From JACPYF01 sp947085845 (GTDB lineage: Bacteria; Patescibacteriota; Saccharimonadia; Saccharimonadales; Saccharimonadaceae): a DNA stretch of 64,000 nucleotides. A program made the translations under genes and the position numbers. Each line of letters begins with the position of its first letter. The stretch's first letter is position 1. The notes beneath the pieces were generated by a model, which was not told the DNA's origin, did not search any database, and saw only the letters and a program-made list of their open reading frames with translations. Below, one piece after another: positions 1 to 8,454 of the stretch. The stretch spans positions 124,001-188,000 of the forward strand of contig CAMTXO010000002.1 in the NCBI GenBank assembly GCA_947085845.1. The letters run 5' to 3'.

Positions 1-1
1 C

Positions 2-1648
2 TTTGAAATGTTAGGCAACTGGAGCTTAGGCGACTACACCAAGAAAGAGCAAATTCCTTGGCTATTTGAATTTTTAGTAGATGTCGTTGGGCTCGACCCA
101 AACAAACTATACATTTCATGTTTTATAGGTAGCGAACAACACGGCATACCTCGTGATGACGAAGCTGCGAACATCTGGCAAGAACTTTTCAAATCAAAAG
201 ATGTCGATGCCGAAATAGTTTCAATCGGCAGTGCGAAAGACGGCGATGAAAAAGGTATGGGCAATGGCCGAATATTCTTTTATGACGATGGTGAAAACTG
301 GTGGAGTCGAAATGGCGGACTCGATACTACGCCAATGGGCGATCCTTGCGGACCTGACAGCGAAGTATTCTACGACTTTGGCAATGACAATCACGACGCT
401 AGCTATGGCCAGCCACACCCAGCCAGCGACAGTGGCCGTTTCATGGAAATCGGCAACCAAGTATTTATGCAGTACCGCCGAACCGAAAATGGTTTTGAAC
501 CATTAGAGAAAAAGAATGTGGACTTTGGTGGTGGGCTAGAGCGAATTGCGGCTGCAGCAATAGATAGTCCGGATGTTTTTAAAATTAGCTTGTTATGGCC
601 TATCATCGAAAAACTAGAGCAATTATCTGATAAAGAATATGATGACCACACCGTCAGTATGCGAGTAATTGCCGACCACCTTCGTGGTGCAACATTTCTA
701 GCTGTGGACGGCGTTACGCCTAGCAACAAGGAGCAAGGTTACGTAATGCGTCGGCTAATTCGCCGTGCAATGGTGAAAGCTCACGACCTAGGAATTGAAC
801 AGAACTTTCTACAAGAAATCGTGCCAGTCATAGCTGACTTGTATCACGATGATTTTCCAGAAGTTGCTGAAAATCGAGAGAAGATTATTGAAGCTTTGGT
901 GAAAGAAGAAAAAGCATTTCGACAAACACTACGAAAAGGCGTGCATGCACTTGAAAGATATCTAGGTTACAGAAAAGCAGAGGAATTTAAAGTTGCGGGC
1001 AACATATTGTTTACCATGTCTGATACACATGGTTTTCCTATCGAACTAACAAAAGAAGAATTATCGAAACGTGGGCTGGACACTGCTGATGACGCAGATG
1101 AAGTGTTCAAAAAGTTGTTACAAGAGCAGCGTGAACGCTCACAAACTGCACAAAAAGGTACCTTCAAAGGTGGTCTGGCTGATCATTCTGACGAAACCAA
1201 GAAACTGCACACCGCAACTCACCTAATGTATGAAGCTCTCCGCCGAGTACTCGGTGATCACGTGGTTCAGCGTGGATCTAACGTTACAGCCGAGCGAACT
1301 AGGTTTGATTTTAGCAATGACGGCAAAGTCACTCGCGAACAATTGGACCAAGTTGAAGAAATCGTCAATGAACAGATACAAAAAGACCTAACAGTCAGTT
1401 TTGCCGAATATCCAACAGACGAAGCCTTCAAAATGGGCGCAAAAGGCGCATTTGGTGACAAATACGGAGATACCGTAAAAGTCTACACTATGAAAGCGGA
1501 AAATGAAGAACCGTTTAGCGTCGAAATTTGTGGCGGACCACATGTTGAACATACTGGACAATTGGGCGAAAATGGCAAACATTTCAAAATAAAAAAAGAA
1601 GAAGCCAGTTCTGCAGGCGTTCGCCGAGTCAAAGCTATACTAAAATAG
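2..1648 (+). CDS. alaS: Alanine--tRNA ligase, 5' end missing (short form without C-Ala domain)
   Basis: Charges tRNA-Ala and clears misacylated Ser or Gly. The reading frame is open to the window edge and the first visible residues (FEMLGNWSLGDY) are the usual early AlaRS segment, so perhaps 80 residues lie outside. Visible are the class II aminoacylation region (NVDFGGGLERI), the tRNA-recognition region, and the editing domain with its metal ligands HTATH (HxxxH) and CGGPH (CxxxH). The protein stops at the end of the editing domain (SSAGVRRVKAILK). The coiled-coil and C-Ala oligomerisation domain of the usual ~870-residue enzyme is absent. The stop is clean and intergenic sequence follows, so this is a natural short form, not a frameshift. 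A tRNA-Ala with the G3:U70 identity pair lies at 39674-39750. Confidence 0.95.
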   Translation, partial: FEMLGNWSLGDYTKKEQIPWLFEFLVDVVGLDPNKLYISCFIGSEQHGIPRDDEAANIWQELFKSKDVDAEIVSIGSAKDGDEKGMGNGRIFFYDDGENWWSRNGGLDTTPMGDPCGPDSEVFYDFGNDNHDASYGQPHPASDSGRFMEIGNQVFMQYRRTENGFEPLEKKNVDFGGGLERIAAAAIDSPDVFKISLLWPIIEKLEQLSDKEYDDHTVSMRVIADHLRGATFLAVDGVTPSNKEQGYVMRRLIRRAMVKAHDLGIEQNFLQEIVPVIADLYHDDFPEVAENREKIIEALVKEEKAFRQTLRKGVHALERYLGYRKAEEFKVAGNILFTMSDTHGFPIELTKEELSKRGLDTADDADEVFKKLLQEQRERSQTAQKGTFKGGLADHSDETKKLHTATHLMYEALRRVLGDHVVQRGSNVTAERTRFDFSNDGKVTREQLDQVEEIVNEQIQKDLTVSFAEYPTDEAFKMGAKGAFGDKYGDTVKVYTMKAENEEPFSVEICGGPHVEHTGQLGENGKHFKIKKEEASSAGVRRVKAILK

Positions 1649-1733
1649 TTGACGAACATTAATCAAACGAGTATTATCATAAGCGATAACTGAAAAGTAT
1701 AAAAAATAAAAAGAAATTATAAAAGGATTGAAA

Positions 1734-1979
1734 ATGAATACAAATCTATCCGGCAACCATAAATCTGCTGGCTTTGCTCACTTTGGGCTGTTTATCATCG
1801 CACTACTGTTACTAGTTGGTGTAATGGGTTTTGGTGCATACCGCGCCTATGACAACCAGTTGGCAAAAGATCAAGCAAATACCATCAGCACAGCAGCCAA
1901 CGGAAACTCGTCCGGTGATGACAATTTCAAGGCCGATGTTGCAAATATCAAAGAAGTAGACCCAACGGAAGGACCATAG
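1734..1979 (+). CDS. Small single-TM membrane protein, unknown
   Basis: A protein of 81 residues. After a short polar N-terminus it has one hydrophobic segment of about 20 residues (GLFIIALLLLVGVMGFGAY), then a short Asp/Asn/Ser-rich tail. I chose the ATG at 1734 rather than the in-frame TTG at 1728 because AAGGA at 1723-1727 is then a normal 6 bases upstream. It lies one base before the next gene and is probably its co-transcribed partner. The shape resembles short anchored proteins common in Saccharibacteria. I recognise no family. Confidence 0.6.
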   Translation: MNTNLSGNHKSAGFAHFGLFIIALLLLVGVMGFGAYRAYDNQLAKDQANTISTAANGNSSGDDNFKADVANIKEVDPTEGP

Positions 1980-1980
1980 T

Positions 1981-2979
1981 ATGTATAAATTATTAAAATA
2001 TAATCTGTTTTCACCAAAATTTTTATCTATGGTAACTTTGTTCGCTTTTGTGCTATCTACGGCAACAGGTATGACGGCTTTCGCTGGTAGCCCGCCGAGC
2101 CCCGGGGATATGACAGACTACAATAACTGCCAAGATAGATTAAATCAGAAGCATTCTGACGGTAGCCATTTTTTCACAAATGCCGAGATAAAGAGTTGGG
2201 GGCTTGATCGTGCTAACGTTCGTAGTGCATCACTCGATAAATACGGGGTGCTCAAGAGCAAGGCTATACAAAGAACTGGCGAATACGAAAAACTATTGGC
2301 TCCAGATTCAAAATTGCAAAAAATCATCAATACTGTAGAAGGAGTCAAAACACAACTGGCAGCTAAAGGCGCTACAATTGACCCCCAGTATAACTATACT
2401 ATAGCCAACATCACCCCAGCACGGTTCACCACCCAAGCTTCTATCGCGGATATGAATGCTAAATACAACAATGCCAAAACAATCATCAACGCAAGCACTA
2501 CTGCGCTAAATAGCAGCTCTTCTAGTCGCGGTCAATTGGTTAACGCAGGCTGTAGAGCAGTATTCCATGCCGAAGTCTACAGGGGTGTATACCCGGTTGT
2601 AAAAGCGGAATATGTCTATGCGTCGCTCGATAAACTTTCTGCCAGAAATGCTGTGCGCCATGCTATGCTCAATGGTATATTGAGCATAGATGGAGCTAAA
2701 AGATCACTATCACATAATTACTCCGCTGGAACAGATATCTCTAAGGATATCAGTTACTATGCAGAATCAGATAAAATACCAGGTCATGTCAGCGCAGAAT
2801 CTGTCAGCGCAGAAATGCAGACAACTGCCCGTGATGTGCCTAGTACTAAGTTGTTAGACAGCACACAAATCCACGATCCTAAAGCATCATTAGTCCGGCA
2901 ACTGATCGGACTAGGAGCCGATGTTGATAGAGATCGTGGTGCTTTGGCCAACCTACTCACCAGAGTTATAGAGCAATAG
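1981..2979 (+). CDS. Secreted protein of unknown function
   Basis: A protein of 332 residues with a basic N-terminus, a hydrophobic stretch (residues ~15-35) and a probable signal-peptidase site near AFAG (about residue 36). The mature part is mostly polar, with helical stretches, few cysteines and no catalytic motif that I recognise. It starts one base after the preceding small membrane protein ends and is followed 15 bases later by the Glu/Ala-rich protein, so the three look like one operon. An exported surface or host-interaction role is inference from the signal peptide alone. Confidence 0.6.
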   Translation: MYKLLKYNLFSPKFLSMVTLFAFVLSTATGMTAFAGSPPSPGDMTDYNNCQDRLNQKHSDGSHFFTNAEIKSWGLDRANVRSASLDKYGVLKSKAIQRTGEYEKLLAPDSKLQKIINTVEGVKTQLAAKGATIDPQYNYTIANITPARFTTQASIADMNAKYNNAKTIINASTTALNSSSSSRGQLVNAGCRAVFHAEVYRGVYPVVKAEYVYASLDKLSARNAVRHAMLNGILSIDGAKRSLSHNYSAGTDISKDISYYAESDKIPGHVSAESVSAEMQTTARDVPSTKLLDSTQIHDPKASLVRQLIGLGADVDRDRGALANLLTRVIEQ

Positions 2980-2994
2980 GTAAAGGTAATAGTT

Positions 2995-3444
2995 TTGGAT
3001 CAACCAATAGCTCAACCCCAAAAAGACAGCCGCGGTAACAGTCTGTCAGCTGATTATACAACCAGTAGGTCTGGCTTTGAGTCCAGTAGGCAAGCCGAAG
3101 CGCGTCAAACTGAGGCTCGTCAGAGCGAAGCGACTCGCGAGGCTACTGAATCTAGGCAAGCCGAAGCGCGCACGCAGGAAGCCGCCCGCGACGCTGCGCC
3201 AAGTGATGCAGCACGAACCCAGGAAGCGAACCGAGAAAATGCAAATATAGAACATACCAATGAGGGCAGTAATGTAGCTGAAGGTAGCCCCGTCATGATT
3301 AGTGGAGAAAATAGTGCAGGTGTAGCAGCAACTGAAGTAGATACTTCGGTACAATATGACCCAACCGCTATCAATGATGCTATCAATCTATCTGTTGGCG
3401 ACGATGATTACGATGTACCAGTTGGAATCGACGACGTAGACTAG
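2995..3444 (+). CDS. Low-complexity protein with QAEAR-type repeats
   Basis: A protein of 149 residues starting at TTG (2995), with AAAGG at 2982-2986 as ribosome binding site. Residues ~30-75 are a run of degenerate short repeats (RQAEARQTEAR, SRQAEARTQEA) rich in Ala, Glu, Arg and Gln, likely a helix or disordered linker. A 17-base direct repeat (3088-3104 and 3154-3170) underlies it. The C-terminus is acidic (DDDYDVPVGIDDVD). No signal peptide or membrane segment is visible. Its stop codon interlocks with that of the convergent ABC exporter through CTAG at 3441-3444. Function unknown. Confidence 0.5.
   Translation: MDQPIAQPQKDSRGNSLSADYTTSRSGFESSRQAEARQTEARQSEATREATESRQAEARTQEAARDAAPSDAARTQEANRENANIEHTNEGSNVAEGSPVMISGENSAGVAATEVDTSVQYDPTAINDAINLSVGDDDYDVPVGIDDVD
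3088..3170 (+). repeat. 17-bp direct repeat within a coding sequence
   Basis: AGGCAAGCCGAAGCGCG occurs at 3088-3104 and again at 3154-3170, with diverged copies of GAAGCG and GAGGCT between. The repeat encodes the RQAEAR units of the surrounding protein, so it reflects internal duplication within the gene. Confidence 0.75.
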
Positions 3445-5510
3445 TGATTGATCAGCACTGTAATCTCATCATTTGACGAACTATCAATAGGACGGCTATC
3501 TACCCTCTCTTGCAGCTCTAGTTCTTTTTGTTGTAGTTCTTTCTCTCGCTGCAGTTGCTGGGCAAGGCGCATCTCCTCTAGTTTCGCTTGTCGCACAGCT
3601 AGCTCGTTATCAGCATCATTTATCTTTGTCAGATAGGCATCTAGTCCGCCTAGCTCATCAATATTATAAACTTGTCCATTTTCGAGCACGTAGATAGTAT
3701 CCATCAATGTCAGCAATGCTTTGCGGTGCGATACTAGAACGACTGTTTTATCCTGAATCAGTGGTGGTAGCGCATTTTTAATTTCATTTTCGCTTTCACT
3801 ATCTAGTGAAGAGGTGGGCTCGTCTAGAAAGAGAATAGGTGCATTTTTGGCCAGCGCACGCGCTAGGGCAACTTTTTGACGTTGACCTCCACTGAGGTTG
3901 CTACCATTCTCTCCAACATATGTATCCAGGTGTGACGGCAAAAGTTTAGCCATTTTTGCTACACCGGTTGCTTCAATGATAGCGTTAAAATCTTTAGCAG
4001 GCAGGTTCTGGTTATCGGCTCCGTTCAGGATATTATCACTGATGGTTGTATTGAAAAGTTGGGGGGTTTGACTAACTGACGCAATTTCGTGTCGGTATTC
4101 TTGCAATGCTATGCTTTGAATGTCTATTTCATCAACCGTTATTTTGCCACCAGTAGGTTCGTTAAATAATAGTAGTAACTTGAGTAGAGTTGATTTTCCT
4201 GAACCGCTTGGACCTATGATCCCTACCTTTCGTTTAGCTGGGATAGACAAGTTTATATTGTTAAATATTGTAGTATCACCATACTTGTAGCTCAAATCTG
4301 ATACGCTAATAGCGCCTTCGTATGAGGGAAAATGATTTCCTTCCCATGCATTTTCTATATCTTCGTATTCCGTAAAGATTTCGTAGATACGTGTCAGGTC
4401 CATACGCTTTTGGCTGCGGGTGTTTATTTGATTAACAATATTTTGGACCGGCCCTTGCAAATAGTTCATATACGCGATAAAAATCAGTAGCTCACCCAAG
4501 GTAAGTTCATTATTTAATGCAGCTACACCACCAAAATACATAACTGCAGCTGTTGCAATGATTACTGACAGATTATTACTGAGCCTATATGTTCTACCAG
4601 CTAGCAGACTCTTTAGCATTAGCAGGTAGTTATTACTCCAAAAGCTTTGAGCCTTTGATAGTTGCTTTGACAACATATTAAATGACTGTATGGTTTCGGT
4701 ATTGTCGATCGATTCAGTAACAGTCGATGCCGCCGAACTAGTGTTTTGAGCAATGAACCGAGAAAATGCCGTTACCCTTGGACTTAGAATGCGCGTCAGT
4801 ATGAATATAGTAGGTATCAGCGCAGCAGCAATCAGCGTCAAGTCCGTATTGATTAGAAGCATTATAATTATGATACTTATGATCATAAATATTGCTTGCA
4901 ATAATCCTGCACGAGAATTGAGTAGATAATCTGATAAGCTGTTTGTCAGCGAGTTCTGTCTATATACGTAATCACCCTTGGTTAGCTGAGCCTTACCTGT
5001 AGGGATACTCATTATATGCAAAAACAGACGCTCTTTTAGCGCCTGATTTAATTTAAGGCCGAATTTAGCTTGCAGATAATCTTTTAACATATTGATTACA
5101 GAGCTAGCAAAGTAGATAACAACTGTCATAATAGAAGTTATTAAGATTAATTCTGAAGTGTGTGTATATGGTTCTAATAGCCACGGAGCTGGTATTTCAC
5201 CGAATGCCGAGTCGACCATTATCTTTATCGGCCATGGTCTTAGCAGCATAACTAAGCTTCCTATGGTGCTCAGTATAACTACAATCGTCAGTGGAGTAAT
5301 AGCAAGCTTCTTATAGACAGAAAGCCACTGTTTAAAACTACTTTGTGCTTGTGGATGGTCACGAGAGGTCAACTGAGCATCAGTTGCTTGTTTAACTAAA
5401 TCCTCTGGCCACCCCTGGGATACGAGCAATCTACCAACATCCTGAGGAGCTATCCCTTGAGCCAAAGCGCGGTTCATAGCCTCATAAACTTCTTGAATCA
5501 TATACACCAT
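3441..5510 (-). CDS. ABC exporter half-transporter (fused permease and ATPase)
   Basis: Type I ABC exporter of 689 residues, expected to work as a dimer in the membrane. After an N-terminal soluble segment (residues 1-65, with a short helical piece DVGRLLVSQGWPEDLVKQAT) come about six TM helices (~75-350) and an ATPase domain with Walker A GPSGSGKST, signature LSGGQRQ, Walker B ILFLDEPTSSLD and the H-loop in LVSHR. The last ~60 residues are a charged coiled coil rich in Gln, Glu, Leu and Arg. The substrate cannot be told; lipid or peptide export is typical for the fold. The extra N-terminal module and the coiled-coil tail are unusual additions. Confidence 0.85.
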   Translation of the reverse strand: MVYMIQEVYEAMNRALAQGIAPQDVGRLLVSQGWPEDLVKQATDAQLTSRDHPQAQSSFKQWLSVYKKLAITPLTIVVILSTIGSLVMLLRPWPIKIMVDSAFGEIPAPWLLEPYTHTSELILITSIMTVVIYFASSVINMLKDYLQAKFGLKLNQALKERLFLHIMSIPTGKAQLTKGDYVYRQNSLTNSLSDYLLNSRAGLLQAIFMIISIIIIMLLINTDLTLIAAALIPTIFILTRILSPRVTAFSRFIAQNTSSAASTVTESIDNTETIQSFNMLSKQLSKAQSFWSNNYLLMLKSLLAGRTYRLSNNLSVIIATAAVMYFGGVAALNNELTLGELLIFIAYMNYLQGPVQNIVNQINTRSQKRMDLTRIYEIFTEYEDIENAWEGNHFPSYEGAISVSDLSYKYGDTTIFNNINLSIPAKRKVGIIGPSGSGKSTLLKLLLLFNEPTGGKITVDEIDIQSIALQEYRHEIASVSQTPQLFNTTISDNILNGADNQNLPAKDFNAIIEATGVAKMAKLLPSHLDTYVGENGSNLSGGQRQKVALARALAKNAPILFLDEPTSSLDSESENEIKNALPPLIQDKTVVLVSHRKALLTLMDTIYVLENGQVYNIDELGGLDAYLTKINDADNELAVRQAKLEEMRLAQQLQREKELQQKELELQERVDSRPIDSSSNDEITVLINH

Positions 5511-5567
5511 ATTAACACCAAAATAATAATCTTAAGTATCATTAAATATATAGATTAATAAAACGAC

Positions 5568-5597
5568 TTGATATAATACAAACAGTTAATGTATAAT
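5568..5597 (+). promoter_or_regulatory. Sigma70-type promoter, leaderless start
   Basis: TTGATA (5568-5573), an 18-base spacer and TATAAT (5592-5597). The ATG of the next gene is at 5606, eight bases after the -10 box, with no Shine-Dalgarno, so the mRNA should begin at or next to the start codon. Confidence 0.65.
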
Positions 5598-5605
5598 GTA
5601 CACTA

Positions 5606-6652
5606 ATGGATACATTACAGAAAACTATTATGATCGGAGACTTCGGTAAAGACCTCGACGACGAGAATGCTTTGCTATATGCGCTTGGCGCACACAAAGC
5701 TGGTGAACTTAATCTTGCAGCAGTAGTTGCCAACCTCTCCCCTGCCCTACTTCGCGCCCGAATAGCCAGGGGTATGCTGGAATACCTTGGAATAAATATA
5801 CCTGTTGGTGTCGGAACGTCTTGTAATGTACCTGATGATACTCAAGATTACGAAGGTAATATACCGTATCTTTCAAAAAACACTAACTTTGAAGATGGTC
5901 AGAAACTTATGAAAGACATTCTTGAAAATGCAGATGATTCTTCTGTGCAGCTCATACTCAACAGCGGTCTTACAGACGCAGCTGAACTCATGAAAAACTC
6001 TCCCCTACTTTGCAAGCGCAAACTTTCTCGTGTGGCGATAATGGGTGGAGTTGTTGTTGAAGGCGGCCAAATAACACTGAATGAAAAGGGTCACATGACA
6101 CCTGATGACGCTGCGAACAATCGTTTTGACCCTGTAGCTGCAGAGTTTACATACGCCTGGCTACAATCTGAAAATATTCCGATGTCGATACTTACTCGTA
6201 ACGCCGCGTATGCCTGTAAATTTGATATAGGTTTTTATGAAAGCCTAGTAAAAGCAGACGACATAATAGGCAAAGGTATTAGGGACCGACAACGCCCAGC
6301 AACTGAACACCTATGGAAAGCAGCAAATGCTCCTGCTAGTTCTGAGATACGCGGCACTCTACCCGATCGCTGCACGCGCGAATGGTTCGTAAACTCGTAC
6401 CTAAACGGGATTGACCCTGGAGAGGTTGAAACTATTTGGGATCCCGCGCTAAAAATAGGTACTTTTCAGTATGACCCTCTTAATGTAGCTAGTGTTGTTC
6501 GTCCTGAGCTTTTTACTCCCACTAAAATTACAATCGGTGAAACGGAACATCTAGTAATTGGGATTAGCTCAGCTGAATCTGGAATTGCTAACCCAAATGA
6601 CCTACGTAACAATATCACTAGCGGTATTTTAAATACATTAAAAAACACTTAG
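5606..6652 (+). CDS. Nucleoside hydrolase-like protein (IU-NH fold)
   Basis: A protein of 348 residues resembling the inosine/uridine-preferring nucleoside hydrolases, which split ribonucleosides into base and ribose. The N-terminal strand-loop reads IGDFGKDLDDENA (residues 10-22). Compared with the family pattern DTDPGxDDA it keeps three of the four aspartates (D12, D18, D19), but the second Asp, general base in characterised enzymes, is Gly14 here. A C-terminal YDPLNVA matches the last calcium-binding Asp. Nucleoside salvage would suit an organism with little nucleotide synthesis, but the missing base leaves the activity uncertain. It has its own promoter and no ribosome binding site. Confidence 0.65.
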   Translation: MDTLQKTIMIGDFGKDLDDENALLYALGAHKAGELNLAAVVANLSPALLRARIARGMLEYLGINIPVGVGTSCNVPDDTQDYEGNIPYLSKNTNFEDGQKLMKDILENADDSSVQLILNSGLTDAAELMKNSPLLCKRKLSRVAIMGGVVVEGGQITLNEKGHMTPDDAANNRFDPVAAEFTYAWLQSENIPMSILTRNAAYACKFDIGFYESLVKADDIIGKGIRDRQRPATEHLWKAANAPASSEIRGTLPDRCTREWFVNSYLNGIDPGEVETIWDPALKIGTFQYDPLNVASVVRPELFTPTKITIGETEHLVIGISSAESGIANPNDLRNNITSGILNTLKNT

Positions 6653-6713
6653 GGTTGGAAGTTATTATTTATCACATTATATCGAATCTACTTCTTGGAA
6701 AATTTGTAAAACA

Positions 6714-6763
6714 ACCCACCCAGGAAAATGAGAGAAATTCTCTCGAATAATCCTGAGTGGGTC
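6714..6763 (-). terminator. Rho-independent terminator of the TerD-like gene
   Basis: On the minus strand CCCACTCAGG and CCTGGGTGGG form a stem around an AT-rich loop, followed by TTGTTTTA. It lies just downstream of the minus-strand gene ending at 6777. Confidence 0.7.
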
Positions 6764-6776
6764 GCAATACGACTAG

Positions 6777-7460
6777 CTACTTGTTGCCGTTCTCTTCTCC
6801 GCTGTCCATCGTGACGCTGCCATTGCTGACAGTCGGGCGGTACTCGGAGTTGCGTCGGCTGTAGAGCTCAACACCTTCCAGCTCCGGACCGTTCGGCCCG
6901 TTGTGAATGACTGCCGGCACAAACGTGTAGACATTGTTGTCCTTGCTTGCGTCGACCGCTTCAACACTGATCATCTTTGTGTTGTCCTGCGGTACAACAT
7001 CGTGCTGACCTTCGATGACGTAGGTCGAGACCTTGTACTTGCGGAACGAACCGACGCCACTGTTTTTGGCCGAGTAAACCACGGGCACGACGCACTTGAT
7101 GTCCGGGTTGAGACGAACGGTCATGACTTCCTGCGGCAAGTCGTCGCCGTAAGCAGTCTTGTCGCCAGAGACGTGGATCACCGCGTCATCACTGGTACGA
7201 GTTGAGAAGTCGAGAGGGCTGCTAAGAGTGCCGAAACACGACACAACCTCGACTCGACCATCAACGTACTCGACGAGCGCGTAGAGGTCGTAGTCCTTCT
7301 TGCCCCATGTTGTGATGAGGGTGTAGACACCGCTAGGTGTCTTTTCCAGACTGACACGCTGTCCCTTCTTGACCAGACTGACCCCTGCCGATGAAGCCGG
7401 AGCCGTAGGTGGTGCTGCCACAGCTGTGGCGCCTTGACTTTCCTTTTTAAAAAGACCCAT
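6777..7460 (-). CDS. TerD-family (calcium-binding stress) protein
   Basis: A protein of 227 residues. After a low-complexity N-terminus (Ala/Pro/Ser, residues 10-27) the sequence follows the TerD fold: SLVKKGQRVSLEK, DYDLYALVEYVDGR, DAVIHVSGDKTAYGDDLPQE and VTVRLN-like strands, with the acidic loop (SGDKTAYGDD) where TerD proteins bind calcium. TerD proteins are linked to tellurite, phage or envelope stress; the precise role here is unknown. The DNA is visibly GC-richer than neighbouring genes. It is a single-gene unit with its own promoter (7578-7605) and terminator (6714-6763). AAGGA lies about 12 bases before the ATG. Confidence 0.75.
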   Translation of the reverse strand: MGLFKKESQGATAVAAPPTAPASSAGVSLVKKGQRVSLEKTPSGVYTLITTWGKKDYDLYALVEYVDGRVEVVSCFGTLSSPLDFSTRTSDDAVIHVSGDKTAYGDDLPQEVMTVRLNPDIKCVVPVVYSAKNSGVGSFRKYKVSTYVIEGQHDVVPQDNTKMISVEAVDASKDNNVYTFVPAVIHNGPNGPELEGVELYSRRNSEYRPTVSNGSVTMDSGEENGNK

Positions 7461-7577
7461 GTTTCACATGTCCTTACTAGTCGCTTTCCGTACTCAGAAT
7501 AGAGCCGGTATAAGGCGATAAATAGTTCTACTTTTGAATGTGCTCCCGCTCGAATAAATCGAATAAAGTTAATGTAT

Positions 7578-7605
7578 ATTATACATCTTTTTGAGATTAA
7601 ATCAA
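7578..7605 (-). promoter_or_regulatory. Promoter of the TerD-like gene
   Basis: Read on the minus strand: TTGATT (7600-7605), a 16-base spacer and TATAAT (7578-7583). This gives a leader of about 110 bases before the start at 7460. Confidence 0.6.
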
Positions 7606-7623
7606 GTATTAACCAGAAGCCTA

Positions 7624-7652
7624 TTGTGAACCGTGAGCGTTTTTGCTATAAT
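7624..7652 (+). promoter_or_regulatory. Strong promoter with extended -10
   Basis: TTGTGA (7624-7629), a 17-base spacer and TATAAT (7647-7652) preceded by TGC. Transcription from about 7659 gives a leader of ~100 bases before the TTG at 7762, containing a small hairpin (CTCTG/CAGAG). The 7461-7761 gap holds only this promoter, its leader and the divergent TerD-gene promoter. Confidence 0.7.
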
Positions 7653-7761
7653 ATAGACATAATCCCAGGTTTGATAGCTTGGTGGCCACTCGTGAAAGAC
7701 AGTTTAGGTAACGCGATTCTCTGCGCTAGAACAGAGACGACTAAGAAAGGTGACGGATTTT

Positions 7762-8133
7762 TTGAAAAGAATCCTGCTAACACCAAGAAAAGATGAAGTA
7801 GAAATCATCGGTAGGCCCTCTGACGAGGATTTATCGGTGTTGTCAGAAGCCCTCGGGAAAGACTCGAAACCAGCGCTTCTGGCAGAAGAAGTCCAAAGAC
7901 TGCTACCACTGCGACTTACAACAAACCAGTCGGTCGGTGGCGAACAGAGGTCGGCAATTCTGGAAATAATCCCCCAAAGGATTGTCCGCCTAGCTGGCGA
8001 CCAGGGTTGGTCCTTGCGTGGTCAATCGACCAACGCAAGTGATTTCGCAAAGCCTGGGAATTGGGAGAGAGCTCCTATCGCCGAGGCCATTTTTGGCCAC
8101 GTTACAGGTAAAGATCACTTCGTCGTCGTATAG
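7762..8133 (+). CDS. Small soluble protein, unknown
   Basis: About 123 residues (MKRILLTPRKDEVEIIGRP...), no TM segment, mixed charge, ending HVTGKDHFVVV. I place the start at TTG 7762 because AAGGTGA at 7747-7753 then lies eight bases upstream; the in-frame GTG at 7750 would overlap that ribosome binding site. It is a single-gene unit with its own promoter and terminator. I do not recognise a family. Confidence 0.6.
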   Translation: MKRILLTPRKDEVEIIGRPSDEDLSVLSEALGKDSKPALLAEEVQRLLPLRLTTNQSVGGEQRSAILEIIPQRIVRLAGDQGWSLRGQSTNASDFAKPGNWERAPIAEAIFGHVTGKDHFVVV

Positions 8134-8148
8134 GGCTAATCACCCAAA

Positions 8149-8197
8149 CCCGTCGGATTACCCTGAGCATGGATGCTCTGGTAACCGACGGTTTTTT
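8149..8197 (+). terminator. Rho-independent terminator
   Basis: CCGTCGG and CCGACGG with additional TTACC/GGTAA pairing form a long stem, followed by TTTTTT at 8192-8197. It ends the unit of the gene at 7762. Confidence 0.85.
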
Positions 8198-8260
8198 ACG
8201 TCCAAAAATTGGCGCTTATTTGATATCGGGCGTAAAATAAAAGTATAAATAGGAGGTATT

Positions 8261-8449
8261 ATGGCAAAGAAAGAAGTTATCAACCAAAATGGTGCAACTG
8301 GTGGTGTATATTTTGCGGCGTACTTAGGAGCAGTGGTTTACTTTATAAACCAAGCGAATGGCTTCTGGGAAGTTGTTTGGGCATTTTTTCAGGCACTAGT
8401 ATGGCCGGCATTTTTGGTATATGGCGCGTTTACGGCTATGCACATATAG
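8261..8449 (+). CDS. Small membrane protein, unknown
   Basis: A protein of 62 residues with a strong Shine-Dalgarno (GGAGG, 8252-8256) ahead of ATG. Two hydrophobic segments (about residues 15-32 and 38-58, rich in aromatics) suggest a small helical-hairpin membrane protein. It ends five bases before the end of the convergent phosphotransferase-like gene. No family recognised. Confidence 0.6.
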   Translation: MAKKEVINQNGATGGVYFAAYLGAVVYFINQANGFWEVVWAFFQALVWPAFLVYGAFTAMHI

Positions 8450-8454
8450 CAAGA

